A stretch of 64,000 nt of DNA from Zygnema circumcarinatum (lineage: Eukaryota; Streptophyta; Zygnematophyceae; Zygnematales; Zygnemataceae), in assembly GCA_037447605.1 (NCBI GenBank), contig CM074810.1, forward strand, positions 2,074,447-2,138,446, in the 5' to 3' direction. This document shows, piece after piece, positions 46,921 to 59,879 of the stretch. Under the pieces are notes generated by a model that was not told the DNA's origin, did not search any database, and was given only the letters and a program-made list of their open reading frames with translations. Every line of letters starts with the position of its first letter. The stretch's first letter is position 1. The position numbers and the translations under genes are program-made.

Positions 46921-47665
46921 CACACTGAACACGAACGGTAATTAATTGTTCTATGTTCTATTAGTTCTCCATAAAAATTGTATTGAGAAAAAAAACAGGA
47001 ATTCATTTCTCATTTCTCAAAAGGAATCGTGTTCACAAATATATGGTTTTTGCGTTGCCGTAGGCAAAAGCTTAGTCATCGTTTTGATCCGTACGACGGG
47101 TTCGATTATGTTGTCAAAGATTAATTTAATGAAAACGGGGTATAGTTGCCGCGAGTCTGACGTTGCCACGTCGCGCGTCCTGATTGGTTGTGCGTTTCGT
47201 TGGATCGAATGCGCAGAAAATGGGGTATATCGCGTTCCCATTCTGTCATTGCCACGTGTCGTTTTCTATGTACGACAGCGTTCGTTTTGAATGTTTTACG
47301 GGACGTATTGTTGTAAATAGGGTATGTGTCGCAGCGTGTTTAAAGTGGCCACGTGGTGCATTCTAATTTGTTAAATCGCACCTCGCGCAACTGAACAGAA
47401 CACAATATTAAACAGCTTATGTGTTCGATCAGTTTCCGTTTCAGTTCACTTCACCTAATTAAGGTTCGAAGACATTTCTATAAAAAGGCAACGCACGAGG
47501 ATCTTGATCCGCAGCCTGTTGTTTCTTGAGAAACTGGTTTTGAAAGTTCCTTTTTTGAGAACCCAAAATCTTAAATTTCTTTTTCTCAACCTGTTCGGTT
47601 TTACGGTACGGTAAAAAGATAAAAGAATTTTATTTTTATATATTACATTCATAAATCTAGACATC
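46921..47665. other. AT-rich region upstream of the tRNA gene
   Basis: No supported coding region. A short ORF at about 46946-47290 shows no family signal. The sequence may be further repeat-derived DNA. Confidence 0.45.
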
Positions 47666-47737
47666 TCCGTTGTAGTCTAGTCGGTTAGGATACTCGGCTC
47701 TCACCCGAGCGACCCGGGTTCAAATCCCGGCAACGGA
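47666..47737 (+). tRNA. tRNA-Glu(CTC): tRNA-Glu, anticodon CTC
   Basis: A 72-nt cloverleaf: acceptor TCCGTTG pairs with CAACGGA, the D-arm contains TAGTCTAGTCGGTTAGGATA, the anticodon loop is CTCTCAC with anticodon CTC, and the T-arm contains GGGTTCAAATCCC. A-box and B-box promoters are intact, and no intron or encoded CCA is present. TTTT at 47768-47771 can end RNA polymerase III transcription. The sequence closely follows plant nuclear tRNA-Glu. Confidence 0.97.
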
Positions 47738-48037
47738 ATCGCTCCCTAGGAGTGGCTAGAGAACCCCTTTTGCGCTTTTTAAGGCGCCGCAACAAAACGT
47801 TTCGCGCGGCGCACGACGTACAATCGGGGACCCGCGATGCGTGCCACGTGGCGCACTCATTCGTTGACAGGAGATGTCACGCACGCGCGCACGCTCCCGC
47901 CGTTGACTTTCAGATCAAGGTTTAAGTTTCACTTAAGCTTCAGATTATTAAGGTTCCCCAAATTACAGTGCTAAAGTTCGTTCCTAACTACGGTGCCGTA
48001 TGACACAAAGCAAAGTTTCGAATCGTGTCGAGACTGT
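47738..48037. other. Intergenic, tRNA to EGF-like gene
   Basis: About 300 bp with the RNA polymerase III T-run near the tRNA and no other recognised feature; it includes the 3' UTR of the minus-strand neighbour. Confidence 0.5.
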
Positions 48038-51000
48038 CTACGCGTCACTCGCTTTGTTTCCGGAGGCTCTCAAGCGCACTTGCTCGCCCTCCTCAAGATC
48101 GTCACTTCGAGAAGCGCCTCTTCGAGGTTGTGACAGTTCCACCATGGCGCTTCGGTCCTCATCTTCCTCACCTTGGAGGAAAATGACATCGTCCTGAAGA
48201 TGCTCCCAACAAAATAAGAAATACAAACGTCATTAAGACATAACATGAGACTGGCAATGGTGATTCAAAGGCGAAAAAGTGCTGACGTCTCCACTGACAC
48301 CTACACTTCATGTTGCTCGACCATCCCCTGCCATCTTCGCCTCTTTAAGAGAAGCACAGAAACGGAAAAAAAAAGGTCGTGGGAGGAGGGGGAGAAGGGA
48401 GGAATGGGGTGGGGGCAGAGAAAGAAGAGGTGGAGGAGCAGTGAAGCAAAAGACAAATTCGAACCTGTCGGGAATTAAGCACATGAAAAACAAAGGCGTA
48501 AGGACGAAAGGTGAAAGACGAGGGGCAACCTGTTCAGCTTCAATAAACCTTCGTGCTTTTCTGCGAGACCAGAAATAGTAGAGAGCTCCAATAATGAGAA
48601 TGATCAGCACCAATGTTGAGAAACCCGCGAGAACGGCGATATAAACCTGAAGCATGATGGGAATACGGTGAGGAAAAGGAATAGGAATAACCGCTTCTTT
48701 AGCCAAGCTACAGTTTCTTTCTAATTCTACATGCTAGAATCAGAAGCTATTCTGTATGCACGAGAGATTTCAACTGGAGAGGGTTTCTACTGAATGAACT
48801 TTCTGCCAGCGAGAAGCTTACAGAGTTGCTAGCAGTGACCACGGCGCTGCTCAGCGGACTCGGTGTTCCTCTCTCTGCAAGTGCCACAAATGGGCTCAGC
48901 ATTCACTACAGTACAGCACACTCGAGCCCTCGCGGAGGACAATGCGCATTACAACTACTGCATGCCTACCGCAAACACAGCAGTTTGCTGGCTGTTGTCT
49001 AAAGATGCAATAAGTAATTAGCACAACAGAATGCGTGTAAGATTCACCTGACGACGTTTTCACAGCACAGTTGGCGCTGCCCCTCCATTCACTCGGGCAA
49101 CTACATGCGCCAAATACGTTACATTCACCCCCGTTGTGGCAGTACAACCCTTCATCACCGCAGGGAACTCCTTGTTTGTCGCAATGCACTCCTCCCCACG
49201 GTTCTGTGCAGTTTCCGCATGTGTACTGTTCACCTTGTACGATTTCTACGCAGTATGCATAATTGGCACAATAAAAGCTGTCGGAATCAGCGCACAACTC
49301 CGCACGAGTTTCACACTGTGACCCTCTGCACCGCATTCAAGGTTTGCAAACAACTGCATAAGGACCAAGTCATGATGCCAGAACGCACATCCCCTACACA
49401 TAGAATTGGAACAAGCTGCATGACCCTCTGGCAACTAACCACAAATCTCCTCCTCAATCTCGTCATTTTCTCAACAATCTCATCTCTCTCGCTCTTGAAT
49501 TGGATTAAAAGGTCCCAAAAATCTTGAAGGTACAGTAAAGGGCGCTCCTGGAAGGTAGCCACTGAGGGAATCCCAAGCTAAAGTAATGCTGAAAGGAGCA
49601 CGACATTGAGTACTACTTTGTCAATAGAGCAAACACACAAACAAGAGAAAAGCCGATAACCAAGGCAAAGCAAATCAACCAACCACTGGTTGTACAGCGA
49701 GTACGAATCAATCAGAAAGGAGGAGTGACCTTGAGTACACAAAAGACATGGACACAACCTTGACAACCAGGCCGGAGCTTCACAAGGAGTTGCCTGACGG
49801 CTTACTTTCTCCAGCCTCCGCCTCCCTCTTGTCAATCTCTAACATGCACTGAGACTTCATGATATTTTTCTCTCAACCCCGTTTCAAACATGATTGAAAA
49901 ACAAAAACAATATAATCCATAATGCGTTGTTTCATCATTATGCATCGGAATTCATATGTACCATCGCTTCCCTTGAATTAATGACGCATTCAACTGCCCG
50001 GACTTGTAGTGACAGTTGCTGGGAAGATTAATGTGGTATAGAACGAGCTTCAGAAAAACTTGTTTCAGAACGATTCCTAACCGTTTCACAAATCGCTAGA
50101 GTTACTTGGAGGCCTTGAAGACTAGTGCTGAAAGTTAATTTGCTGACAGAGCGTACTTTTTTGGTACGAACTTCTATGCTAAGCTCAAGCTACGGCAAAC
50201 CGTCCTGCCTCCTTTTGGATGTGCCTCAGACGTGAAGCATTCATACATGGAAAGTGTGCGGCCTGCGTCCATATGAGGTTTAGTAGAAATATAGCTCCAT
50301 GAATTGATTATTAGATAGAGGGGAAGGAGCGTTCCGTAAAAGACAGTTTGCGGCCATCCCGTCTGAAAGAAGCAAATTTTGAGTATGGGCTTGTCAGTCT
50401 GTGGCCGATTTACTGCTGGGGGCTTACACGCAATGCTATGCGCGCTCCGCATTCTCCGTTGACTTCCGTTTTACACTTTCAGACATTTAAGCAAATCTCA
50501 AGGAACTTGCTCGTTGTCTCTGTTTTTGAAAGGATTACCTTTGTTCATTTTGCACTTAGCTCAAATCTTGTCTATCGCGCTACATGATATTTGTGATGAC
50601 TCTTGTTTGTGAAAACGTTGTGCACACTCGCATAAGCTGTACTGTGTAGCATGCTAAAAGTCTTCTGTGCTTTACGAGATTTACATTTTTACAATCGAAG
50701 GACATCTCGACAATACTATGATCTAAAGCAAACGCGAGCAATGCTAATCGTTTAACTTGTCAACCTCCTCGCAGAATGGCTCATCAACATTCCGCTTCAT
50801 GACCTGAACCATGTTGGTTCATACGCAACCAACATAAATGTGCAGAGTATTCGAAAGAGCAGGAATACGAGTGATTCTATGAAGTTTGCGTTTTTTCTGC
50901 TTTTTGAATTACAAGGCGATAAATGATGGATATATATCAAACACAGTGATCTAAGAGGAATATCGAGTTCTTAAGGTTTTTAGAAGGTCAAAGTATGACA

Positions 51001-51228
51001 GTGATACTAGGGATATAGTGAACGGCAGGGATGCACGTACCGGAAGAAGACAGGGTGCAGCGCGGAGGGCTCCGGGCAGTGGCAACGCGCGGCCTCGCAC
51101 GTGCCGCCATTGAGGCAGGGCGCAGCACAGCCCTGCGCGCAGGCGGACGGCACCACCGCCGCCACCGCCAGCAGCAGCAGCGCCACCGCCACCACCGCCT
51201 TCGCCTCCGCCCCTCGCGCCATGGCCAT
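48038..51228 (-). CDS. Single-pass membrane protein with three EGF-like modules (263 aa)
   Basis: Minus-strand exons 51041-51228, 49048-49325, 48822-48874, 48530-48646 and 48038-48193 join in frame (792 nt including TAG). Residues 1-31 form a signal peptide with the hydrophobic core VVAVALLLLAVAAVV and likely cleavage after ACA. Three six-cysteine EGF-like modules follow: CAAPCLNGGTCEAARCHC to GSQC, LCADSDSFYC to GGVHC, and VPCGDEGLYC to GSANC. A short Ser/Thr linker leads to the membrane helix IAVLAGFSTLVLIILIIGAL, then basic RRKARR and an acidic tail with EEDED and DDLEEGE. This predicts a type I surface protein for adhesion or sensing; the ligand is unknown. The first intron is about 1.7 kb. 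The last exon could start nine bases earlier. Confidence 0.85.
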
Positions 51229-51739
51229 GGCACTGCTCTCCCTCCCTCCCTCGGAGTCCCTCCCTTCCCCGCACTTCCGCATATCGCATCGTATCGCACG
51301 GGGTGGTGTACTCGGCAACGCTGTGCATATGGACGCTCGTATCGTATCCCGAGTAGCGCGCCACCGCCGCCAGCCCTGTCCCGCCCCGCCCCTCCCCCTC
51401 CCCTCCCCATAACCTCCCCTGCCCTCCCCTCCACATACCCTCTCCTCCCCTCCCCTCCCCATAACCTCCCCTGCCCTCCCCTCCCCTCCCCTCTCCTCCC
51501 CTCCCCCTCCCCTCCCCTCCCCTCCCCTCCCCTCCCATCCCCCTCCCCTCTCCCTCCCCTTCCCTCCCTCCCTCCCTCCCCTCCCCTCCCCTCCCCCTCC
51601 CCTCCCCTCCCCTTCCTCTCCCCTCCCCTCTCCCTCCCCTTCCCTCCCCTCCCCTTCCGTCCCCTCCCCGCGGGTGCAGGTGCAGGTGCAGGTGCAGTGC
51701 AGTGCAGTGCAGTGCGCTGCCGCTGCTGCTGAGAGAGTC
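51229..51739. promoter_or_regulatory. Divergent promoter with long CCCCT tract
   Basis: The 511 bp between the EGF-like ATG (51228) and the kanadaptin-like ATG (51740) hold about 280 bp of CCTCCCCT repeats at 51380-51665, then GTGCAG repeats to about 51715. The minus strand is G-run rich and can form G-quadruplexes. Confidence 0.6.
51380..51665. repeat. Polypyrimidine CCCCT/CCTCCC tract
   Basis: Nearly pure pyrimidine sequence made of TCCCC and CCCTCCC units. Long ORFs on both strands through it are artefacts. Confidence 0.9.
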
Positions 51740-54700
51740 ATGGCATCCATGGGGCCCCCTCCGCCAAAACCTCCGCGCCCGCGCCTGCCCTGTGCACCGG
51801 CCCAGGCCCAGGCCATGGATCCTCCTCCGCCACCTTGTACGGCTGAGGCGGATCTTGTAGGATCAGCAACAGTAGCTGTAGGCGGCAGCTGTCAGCCGCC
51901 GGACCAACACGTGACAATTGGCAGAAGTACGATGGCGATGGCACCTCCTCCTCCTAGGAAAAAGCTAGGAACGGATAGTAAGCTGCAGGCAGCGATAGAA
52001 GTGAGCTTTACGTCAGGATCAAAAGAAATAGAAGGATTAGTACACGCGGACAAGTTTGGGAATGGCAAAGCTGAGGAGAAGTTGCTGGAGGCTGCGCGGA
52101 AAAGCAATTTGCGGAATGCAGAAGTGCGAGAGGAAGAGGACGAAAGGGAGAGAATTCTCGCTGTTGGAGCTGGTCATTTGGCTGAGAGTACTCCAGAAGC
52201 CGCCGGTGCTGCAAGTGTCGATGTAGAAGACGTCAGTGTGCTGGCTGGAGGGAAGGATGGGTCTTCAGCAGTGCCAAACAGGGAGGAGGGAGCAGTTGAA
52301 CCTTTGAACCCGAGTGCAGATGAAGAGAAGGGACATGCGTCTGCTACAGGAGCTGCAACTGCTAAAGGTGTGGCGGCGCCTTATGTTGTTCCGCCATGGA
52401 GTGGCGCTCCAGACGTACCGTACAAACTCGAAGTGCTCAAGGAAGGCATAATTCTGGATGTTTTGAATGTGTAAGTAAGCATGCCGATATGCATATGGAT
52501 GCCATTTCGTTTGCACCTGTTTTTCTTTGGGTACAGTTTAGGGTTGGGAGGCTTATCAAATTTCCTTAGAATTTTATCGGACGGCTGTTGTCCGTATCGA
52601 GTGTGGTAAGGATGCTATTGCGGCGAAAAAAGGAAGCAATTTGCAAAAGAAAGTTTACTAGAATAGTCGGAACATCTGGTTCACGATTTGACAGCAATGA
52701 AGCATAGGGAGATTTTTTTAATGCAACTGAAAGAGGAATGTGCGCAATTAGCACGCGTCAAATCTGTTGGTGCCTGGGAGTATATGGGATAACCCCAACT
52801 CCACGGTACTGAAAGCATGCTGCCGTCTCCACTTGTTCTAAAGCAACAGGGCTTAAACATTTGGAGGGCCAAGCAAGTAAACAGCAAGCAAGCAGGGCCG
52901 AAAAAACCCTCAAACCCTAAAAATCCTAAAAACCCTATCTATCTTGGATGACCTAATACACCTAATATACCTATACATGCTAGCCCATTCAACACTAACT
53001 TCAAGATTCTATGAACTTAATGTCCTGACTCAACTTTTCCACTATTTGATCCAGAACATTCTAAACGGACTATGAACTAGTACTGGTATTTCACAGGTTT
53101 CAGGTTTCTAGGGCTGTAACTTTGCTAGCGCTTCTGCGGCTACTGTTTCATAGGTGGTTTTATTCCTCCTGGACATGCCAGAGTACATTCATGATTTTCC
53201 AGGCGTGCACCGGATACGCTTTTAGGAGATTTTCAGTCTTTAGTACAGCACCGGTTTTCAGATGTGACCTCACTCAGATTGAGGGACGCCATGCACAGGT
53301 CCAAGAAAGGCGCGTACATGTTTGGCCGGAGCGATCGGTGCGATTGTGTTTTGGAGCATCCGAGTGCATCGCGCTTCCATGCTGGTTGGTGGTACTTCCT
53401 TGGCCCTTTCCCTCTTCAGGATTTAGGCGCTGTGCCAGTGTCAGATGCTCATCCACTCCTTGACATGGTCTTTCGGACTTGTGTTTTATTGGCTTTTCTT
53501 TGGCTTATGGTGTCTGGGATTCTAGGTTACAGTGTTTTTTTACATTCTAGTATATAGGTTTCATACACTGCATTTTGTTTGGTGGTCTTATCTCGGTGAA
53601 GCTCTTCCACTGTCAGGGTGAACCGATGAAACACATTGTGAATTTTTTTTAATGACTATTGGAGGAACAGGTTGCACTTTATCTAATCAACTTTTGTTTA
53701 TCAAATTTTATGTTCTGAGTTAAGTGATGCTTATGTTCACTCAGGATTAGGACCATGATTTTGCCATAACTTTTGCTTTACATTGGGGATTATAGCTACG
53801 TCCAGAGTAATTATGCTAAGGACTTGGAAAAGTCATTTTCCTGCTCTTGAGGACATGTGGTTGTAAAAATGGAAACGTTTCCTATATTGTGTCAGTAACG
53901 TGGCTCTCCTTACATGGTCTGTGGTGCATCAGTCCTGCAGTTTCGCAGCACGGGCGAAGCCTTCGTGTTTGACCTTGGGAGCACGCACGGAACCGTTGTG
54001 AACAAGCGTCAGGTGGCCGCCCTGCCTTACTGAACGCGCGGGGTTTTCATTCAAATAATTTAGGGAGCTGTCAGAGTCTCTCCCTCGTTTCACTCACAAC
54101 ATAAGCACTGAAGTATGAGAGAAAGTTATTACTTTAGATTTATTATCAAGGGGAACAGTCAAGCTTCTCAAAAAGAGAACCATTTCGTCACTTTCCCAAA
54201 CCTTTCCTGTTTCTCCTTGTTCCTTCTGTCTGAGATGATCTGGTTATCTCGTTTCCACCACTGATACTTGTAGTGTTCTGTATCCTTATTCTCCGATTGT
54301 TTGGAGGGCATTAGCGTGTGTCTTATAGTTCTTTGTATTGGGATGATTTGCTACAGAAAGGAATGCAGACGAAGATGTCTGCTTTATTTGAACGTCATTT
54401 ATGCACTGCGAATGTTCTCCGTAAGCTTTTCGGGGTCACAGCTTTTGAACTTTGGTTTCATTTCGTTTTCCTAACGTGTTTAGGAATCTGCGCCCTTTCG
54501 CTGAGATGAGGTCTGGCGGCGTTGACAGGTGAAGAGCCGCGTGTACGTTCCTTTGAATGTTGGCGACATTCTCAAGTTTGGGCAGTGAGTTTTCGCATCC
54601 TCCTCTTGTTTACGCTCACCTTCTGGAGGATTCATCTGTGAGGAGTGCGATCATGTCGTTTGATAGAACACCATTGATGCTTTGGTCTTGCTGCATTTGT

Positions 54701-57700
54701 CCTCTGCACATTCAGTCTCAACACTGCAAAGTTAAAACTGCTGAAAGGGTCATTGGAAGCGCCTATTGATATATGTTCCATTCGTTTTGCAGATCGTCAA
54801 GGCTTTACGTCCTGCAGGGCCCTGCAGAGCGGATGCCCGAAGTGAGCCTGCCTTTCCCCACCTTCATCCCTCGCAGGCGCACATAACCCACCTCGAAAAG
54901 AAGCTCTGAACGCTTCAAGGATCATGCTTTCCTGGGTCAGACGTGGCTGTTCAACACGACGTTGATCTGAAAGTGGACCCGTCTTGATGATCCTTGACCC
55001 GCAGGAGGGCCTGTCTCGTGCGGAGAGGACGGCCCTGCGGGCGGCGGAGGCCGCGCGGCGGCGCAAAGAGGACGAGGAGGCGGAGGCGCGCGCCGCCCAC
55101 AGCCGGGGGGGGGGCGACGTCACCGTGACGTGGGGCATGGGCGAGGACGCGCAGGCGGACGCGGAGGACGCCGAGGTGTGCTGCCCGTGGACGAGGAAGG
55201 GGCCGTTAGGAGCCCATCGAGCTCAAGCTCGTTGGGGGTCCTTCGGAATCGAGTTTCTCCATGATTCCTACTTTATATAGGAATTTTAGGGTTTCGAGAA
55301 TTTACGTTTCTGGAGGGAAAGAATTACAGAATGGGGTTGGTTGGGGATGTTTTGGTTTGTGTTTGCAGCCGGAGGAGGAGGTGACATACGAAACGTACAA
55401 GGGGAAGCTGACAGACCATCAGGAAAAGGTTTTCGAAAAGTTGAAGAAGAAGCAGGAAAAGGTGAGGATACAAGTACAAGTCCTTAGATCGCAGTGGGCA
55501 CTTTTGAAGCAAGGGTTCAGGATGTCTGAGATGTTTGTAGTCTTTAATTTTTATAAGTAAAACGTGATCAACGTAAAGTAACCAACGTTGAGTTGCAACT
55601 GGCCGTGAACAAAGCGTGATATTTACAGGTCCGGTAGGTTTGACTTTGCCGATTTGCATAATTGCGGGCTGATTACAATCCCATCGACAAGTTGTTCTTG
55701 CTTTGACAACTTTGCATTTTGAGGGAGGATGTGCTTTGTTTCAGCTCCGCAACTTGCAACTTGAAATAGATGCAATCCAGGCAAAGGAGTTTGCACAAGG
55801 GGGACTTTCGCAGGGCCAGCAGACACAAATTTCTCGCAATGAGCAAAGAATTGAGCAGGTCAGTTGCACAGGGTGACTCATTACTGTCGCCTGACATTTT
55901 CGCCTCTTCCTCAAACCTTTTCTGCCCCCACTCTTTCTACGTCTGTCCCATTCTCTGTATAGCCGTCCTCGCCCTCTTCTCAACCCTTCCCTTGTCTCCT
56001 TCCCTTTATTGTCAACTTCCCCCTCTTTTTTCCCTTTTAGGGCTTTTCTTCCTATCCCCCTTTTCTCTTGTTCGACGTCGTCTTCTCCCTCTCTTTAGCG
56101 TTCCCACTACCTTTGTATCCATTTGTGGACACCTGTGCTTCAATGCTTCAACTTGGCTTTTTTTTGCTTTTGTTCATTGTTCCAGCGTATGGTTTGATCT
56201 TTTTCCGTGTGCTGTGTGTTGGCAGCTCATCGAGGAAGCCGAGAGTTTGGAGGAGACTCTGAATGACAGCATTCGAGAGAGTCTCGGAGCTAAAGACGGT
56301 GCTGCTGACGGTCAATCCGGGAAAAAGAAAGGCCGCGGCAGTAAAGGACAAGCGAGTGATGACGAGGGCGCCGACAGGTAGTGCCTGTCCTCACCCTCTT
56401 CGCGATTACTCGAGTGCTGTCCAGCGAAGTGGAAGAAGCATTTTCAAGGTTCTGCTTGGGACGGATTCTGCGGAAACCCTTTTCACATTTCTTGGAGCGG
56501 TCATTGTTGTCCCTTTCCTGTTTTTATGAGCGTGAAAGCCGGACGACTGCATGATGGTACAACACGAACAAGTCACGCGTTCAACTGTTATTATGCAGTT
56601 CAATGCATTTGTAAAGGCTGCTAACCCCTTCTTCAAGGACGTTCGTGAAAACAACGGAGGTAGTCCTGAAAGCAATTATGGGTTCTCTTGAAACGCTAAC
56701 GATACGCAAGGCGATGTTTGAGTTGGAGTGATGATGCAGTGATGACGACGAGTTCTACAATCGCGCCCGCCGTGTGACAGACCGGGCGGCAGCCCAAACA
56801 GTGGAAACTGCGGAATCCCTGTTGGAAAAGCGGAAAGCGTTGCAGATGGAACGGGAGATACTGCTGGAACGAATCAGAGATGAAGAAAAGCGGATGGCTA
56901 TGTACATAGGAAACAAAAAACCTGAAGCTCAAGTAACAGCAGCTAAGGAGACGCCAAAAGACGTAGAAGAGATGAATGGGGCCGCTGATTCCCTCGATGC
57001 GTTTATGTCTAACGTTGCGTCTGAAATCGGTAAAGAGCAGTTTTTTTATGGACCACAAATTGCTGATGATCCCCGCAAGCCCCAGTTTTTTTTTCATAGA
57101 CTTTCCACTTCAGAAAGTTTTCTGTACCTGAGTCTTCCTGAGCTTCACTCAACGTCAGTGTCCGACGCTGCTTTCTGTGGCCAATAAGGAGCACTGCACT
57201 CTTGTGAATCAAATCTTTTGCGCATCATAAGCACTTAGTATGTCACCTGTATTTTTGACGAGTTGAATGTCTTGTGTTTTGTGTCCAGAAAAGGACAAAA
57301 GAGTGTACCTTGAAAGAGATCTTCGAAGGTTGGAAGCGGAGTATGAGAAGTTAAAAAAAATGCTCAAGATTGCCGATCCTGGAGGAGAAGCTGAGAGAAA
57401 ATGGAAAGAGAACGAAGGAGACGCGGCTGGTGAGATGTTAGATAGACAGGAGTTGCGATTGGGAGAAGAAAATCCCCGGGGAAAGAGTAATGAGGGAGCT
57501 GAATTGAAACCAGAGGGGACTGGTGAGGGAGATACGGGAAGAGCGGAAGGATTTGAAGAGCGTGGGAGAGGAAGGCATCAGGCAGTCAGCAAACAAGGAA
57601 GTGAGGAAATGGAGGACGGAGTCGAGAGCAATAAGGAAGGTGATGCGACGAGGGAGGAAGGAAAGGAAGGTTTTGCAGTTACAAAGGTGGGAGAAGAGGA

Positions 57701-58228
57701 AGAAAGCCTGAGCCAGGAATCTGGGCAGGAAAATTCTAGGACTAGTAGTCTGACTAGAGAGAAGGCGCAAGTTAAATTGGAGGTGGTGCAGGGAGACGGG
57801 AACGAAGAGCGAGAATTAGACGGAGAGAGAGGAGGAAGGCATTTGGAGGTGTCAAGAGGTGCAATACAAGGAGAAGGAACACATAAAGAGGAAGTTGTGA
57901 GAGGAAAGAGACGAGACAAAAAGAGGAGGAAGTTGGGGCCAGCAAAGCCTCCACAGCTAGTGAACGAGCAGGAGATTGGCGAAGTAGCGACCTGGATGCC
58001 TCCTGCAGGTCAGAAGTTCGGGGCTTCGGGGCTCGGGTTTTAAAGGCCTTCCTTGGGGATGGCGTTGGGTGTGAGAGTCTCGTTTCGTAAAGCTGGGAGT
58101 GCCACCTCAGTACTTTTTTTTATAGAAAGCCCCGTGCAGACTCAAAGAAACCCGGTTGCTCTCAATCGTTGTGTGCAGGACAATCGGGGGATGGCCGTAC
58201 GGCGCTGAATGAGAAGTTCGGATACTGA
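51740..58228 (+). CDS. Kanadaptin-like FHA-domain nuclear protein, complete (870 aa)
   Basis: Twelve exons join in frame: 51740-52470, 53278-53384, 53933-54012, 54529-54584, 54793-54841, 55005-55175, 55369-55461, 55745-55858, 56226-56377, 56740-57029, 57289-58008 and 58179-58228. The FHA domain includes YVVPPWSGAPDVPYKLEVLK, GAYMFGRSDRCDCVLEHPS, SRFHAVLQFRS, FDLGSTHGT and LNVGDILKFG. Family blocks follow: VTWGMGEDA, GGLSQGQQTQISRNEQR, LEETLNDSIRESLG, DDDEFYNR and the terminal WMPPAGQSGDGRTALNEKFG, which is recovered only by splicing 58008 to 58179. FHA domains bind phosphothreonine; kanadaptin-type proteins are nuclear and linked to splicing or transport. The N-terminal about 200 residues and 57400-57950 are acidic low-complexity additions. 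Confidence 0.94.
52901..52937. repeat. Degenerate telomere-like repeat in kanadaptin-like intron 1
   Basis: AAAACCCTCAAACCCTAAAA and AATCCTAAAAACCCT strings lie within the intron 52471-53277. Confidence 0.6.
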
Positions 58229-58680
58229 TCTGTGGGTGTTGTCAGCATCTCGTAGTGTAGGCGAAAGGAGGCAGTGCAAGTGCAGGGTTGTCTGAGCATG
58301 CGAATCATGCGAGCGTACTTGCTTATGCGAATAATGCTGGCGTCCATGCCAGATAGGGATTCTCGCCCGTGAAAAGTCGTACGGCGGAAATGGGGCCCGA
58401 ATGAACAGGCTCCCTGGAATTGAGCTCAACCTACTTGGCAAAAATTAGAATCTATACGTGTGACTGAACATATTGGGACTTTGAACTTTTTTAAATACTT
58501 TTTGCCTTCTCAAATTGAAAAAGTTGACTATTATCAAACAAAGTCTAGCCGCGGCTCCTCAGGTCTGCAGGTTTCTGCTTCTCACTGCCTCGTGTTTCTC
58601 AGGCTTCTCTCGCGCCGCGCCTCAAGGCCAAGGCTTCGCCGCTCTCGTAAGCTCGCGGCTTCGCCGCGGGCCGCCGCCAG
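58229..58680. other. Intergenic region before the repeat block
   Basis: Presumed 3' UTR of the kanadaptin-like gene, then sequence without a supported feature. Confidence 0.5.
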
Positions 58681-58682
58681 GC

Positions 58683-59879
58683 TCATGCCTCGCCTTGTGC
58701 CTCGTGCCTGCGTGCCTGCGCCTGCGTGCCTGCGCCTGCGTGCCTGCGCCTGCGTGCCTCATGCCTGCGTGCCTGCGCCTTGTGCCTCGTGCCTGCGTGC
58801 CTGCGCCTTGTGCCTCGTGCCTGCGTGCCTGCGTGCCTGCGCCTTGTGCCTCGTGCCTGCGTGCCTGCGTGCCTGCGTGCCTGCGCCTGCGTGCCTGCGT
58901 GCCTGCGTGCCTGCGCCTTGTGCCTCGTGCCTGCGTGCCTCATGCCTGCGTGCCTGCGTGCCTGCGCCTGCGTGCCTGCGCCTGCGTGCCTCATGCCTGC
59001 GTGCCTGCGTGCCTCATGCCTGCGTGCCTGCGCCTGCGTGCCTGCGTGCCTCATGCCTGCGTGCCTGCGCCTTGTGCCTCGTGCCTGCGTGCCTCATGCC
59101 TGCGTGCCTGCGTGCCTCATGCCTGCGTGCCTGCGTGCCTGCGCCTTGTGCCTCGTGCCTGCGTGCCTGCGCCTTGTGCCTCGTGCCTGCGTGCCTGCGT
59201 GCCTCATGCCTGCGTGCCTGCGCCTTGTGCCTCGTGCCTGCGTGCCTGCGTGCCTGCGTGCCTGCGCCTTGTGCCTCGTGCCTGCGTGCCTCATGCCTGC
59301 GTGCCTGCGTGCCTCATGCCTGCGTGCCTGCGCCTGCGTGCCTCATGCCTGCGTGCCTGCGCCTTGTGCCTCGTGCCTGCGTGCCTGCGTGCCTGCGTGC
59401 CTCATGCCTGCGTGCCTGCGTGCCTGCGTGCCTCATGCCTGCGTGCCTGCGCCTGCGTGCCTGCGTGCCTCATGCCTGCGTGCCTGCGTGCCTGCGTGCC
59501 TCGTGCCTGCGTGCCTGCGTGCCTGCGTGCCTCATGCCTGCGTGCCTGCGTGCCTGCGTGCCTGCGCCTTGTGCCTCGTGCCTCGCCTTGTGCCTCGTGC
59601 CTCGCCTTGTGCCTCGTGCCTCGCCTTGTGCCTCGTGCCTCGCCTCGTGCCTCGTGCCTCGCCTCGTGCCTCATGCCTCGTGCCTCGTGCTTTGTGCCTC
59701 GCCTCGTGCCTCGTGCCTCATGCCTCGCCTTGTGCCTGCGTGCCTGCGCCTGCGTGCCTGCGTGCCTCATGCCTGCGTGCCTCGTGCCTGCGCCTGCGTG
59801 CCTGCGCCTGCGTGCCTGCGTGCCTCATGCCTCGCCTCATGCCTCGCCTCGTGCCTCGTGCCTCGCCTTGTGCCTCGTG
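58683..59879. repeat. GCCTGCGT-type minisatellite, about 1.2 kb
   Basis: Variants GCCTGCGT, GCCTGCGCCT, TTGTGCCTCGT and GCCTCAT alternate throughout. All three plus-strand frames stay open (Ala/Cys/Leu/Pro-rich), showing the open frames are compositional rather than coding. The array is cut by the copia LTR at 59880. Confidence 0.92.

Noticed and set aside
51007-51816. 269-residue Gly-rich minus-strand ORF across the CCCCT tract
   Set aside because: Its open part before the EGF-like start codon is simple repeat; the real product starts at ATG 51228.
57960-58043. Ending the kanadaptin-like protein at the TAA at 58041
   Set aside because: Using the donor at 58008 and the acceptor at 58178 restores the conserved GQSGDGRTALNEKFG ending, so the TAA is intronic.
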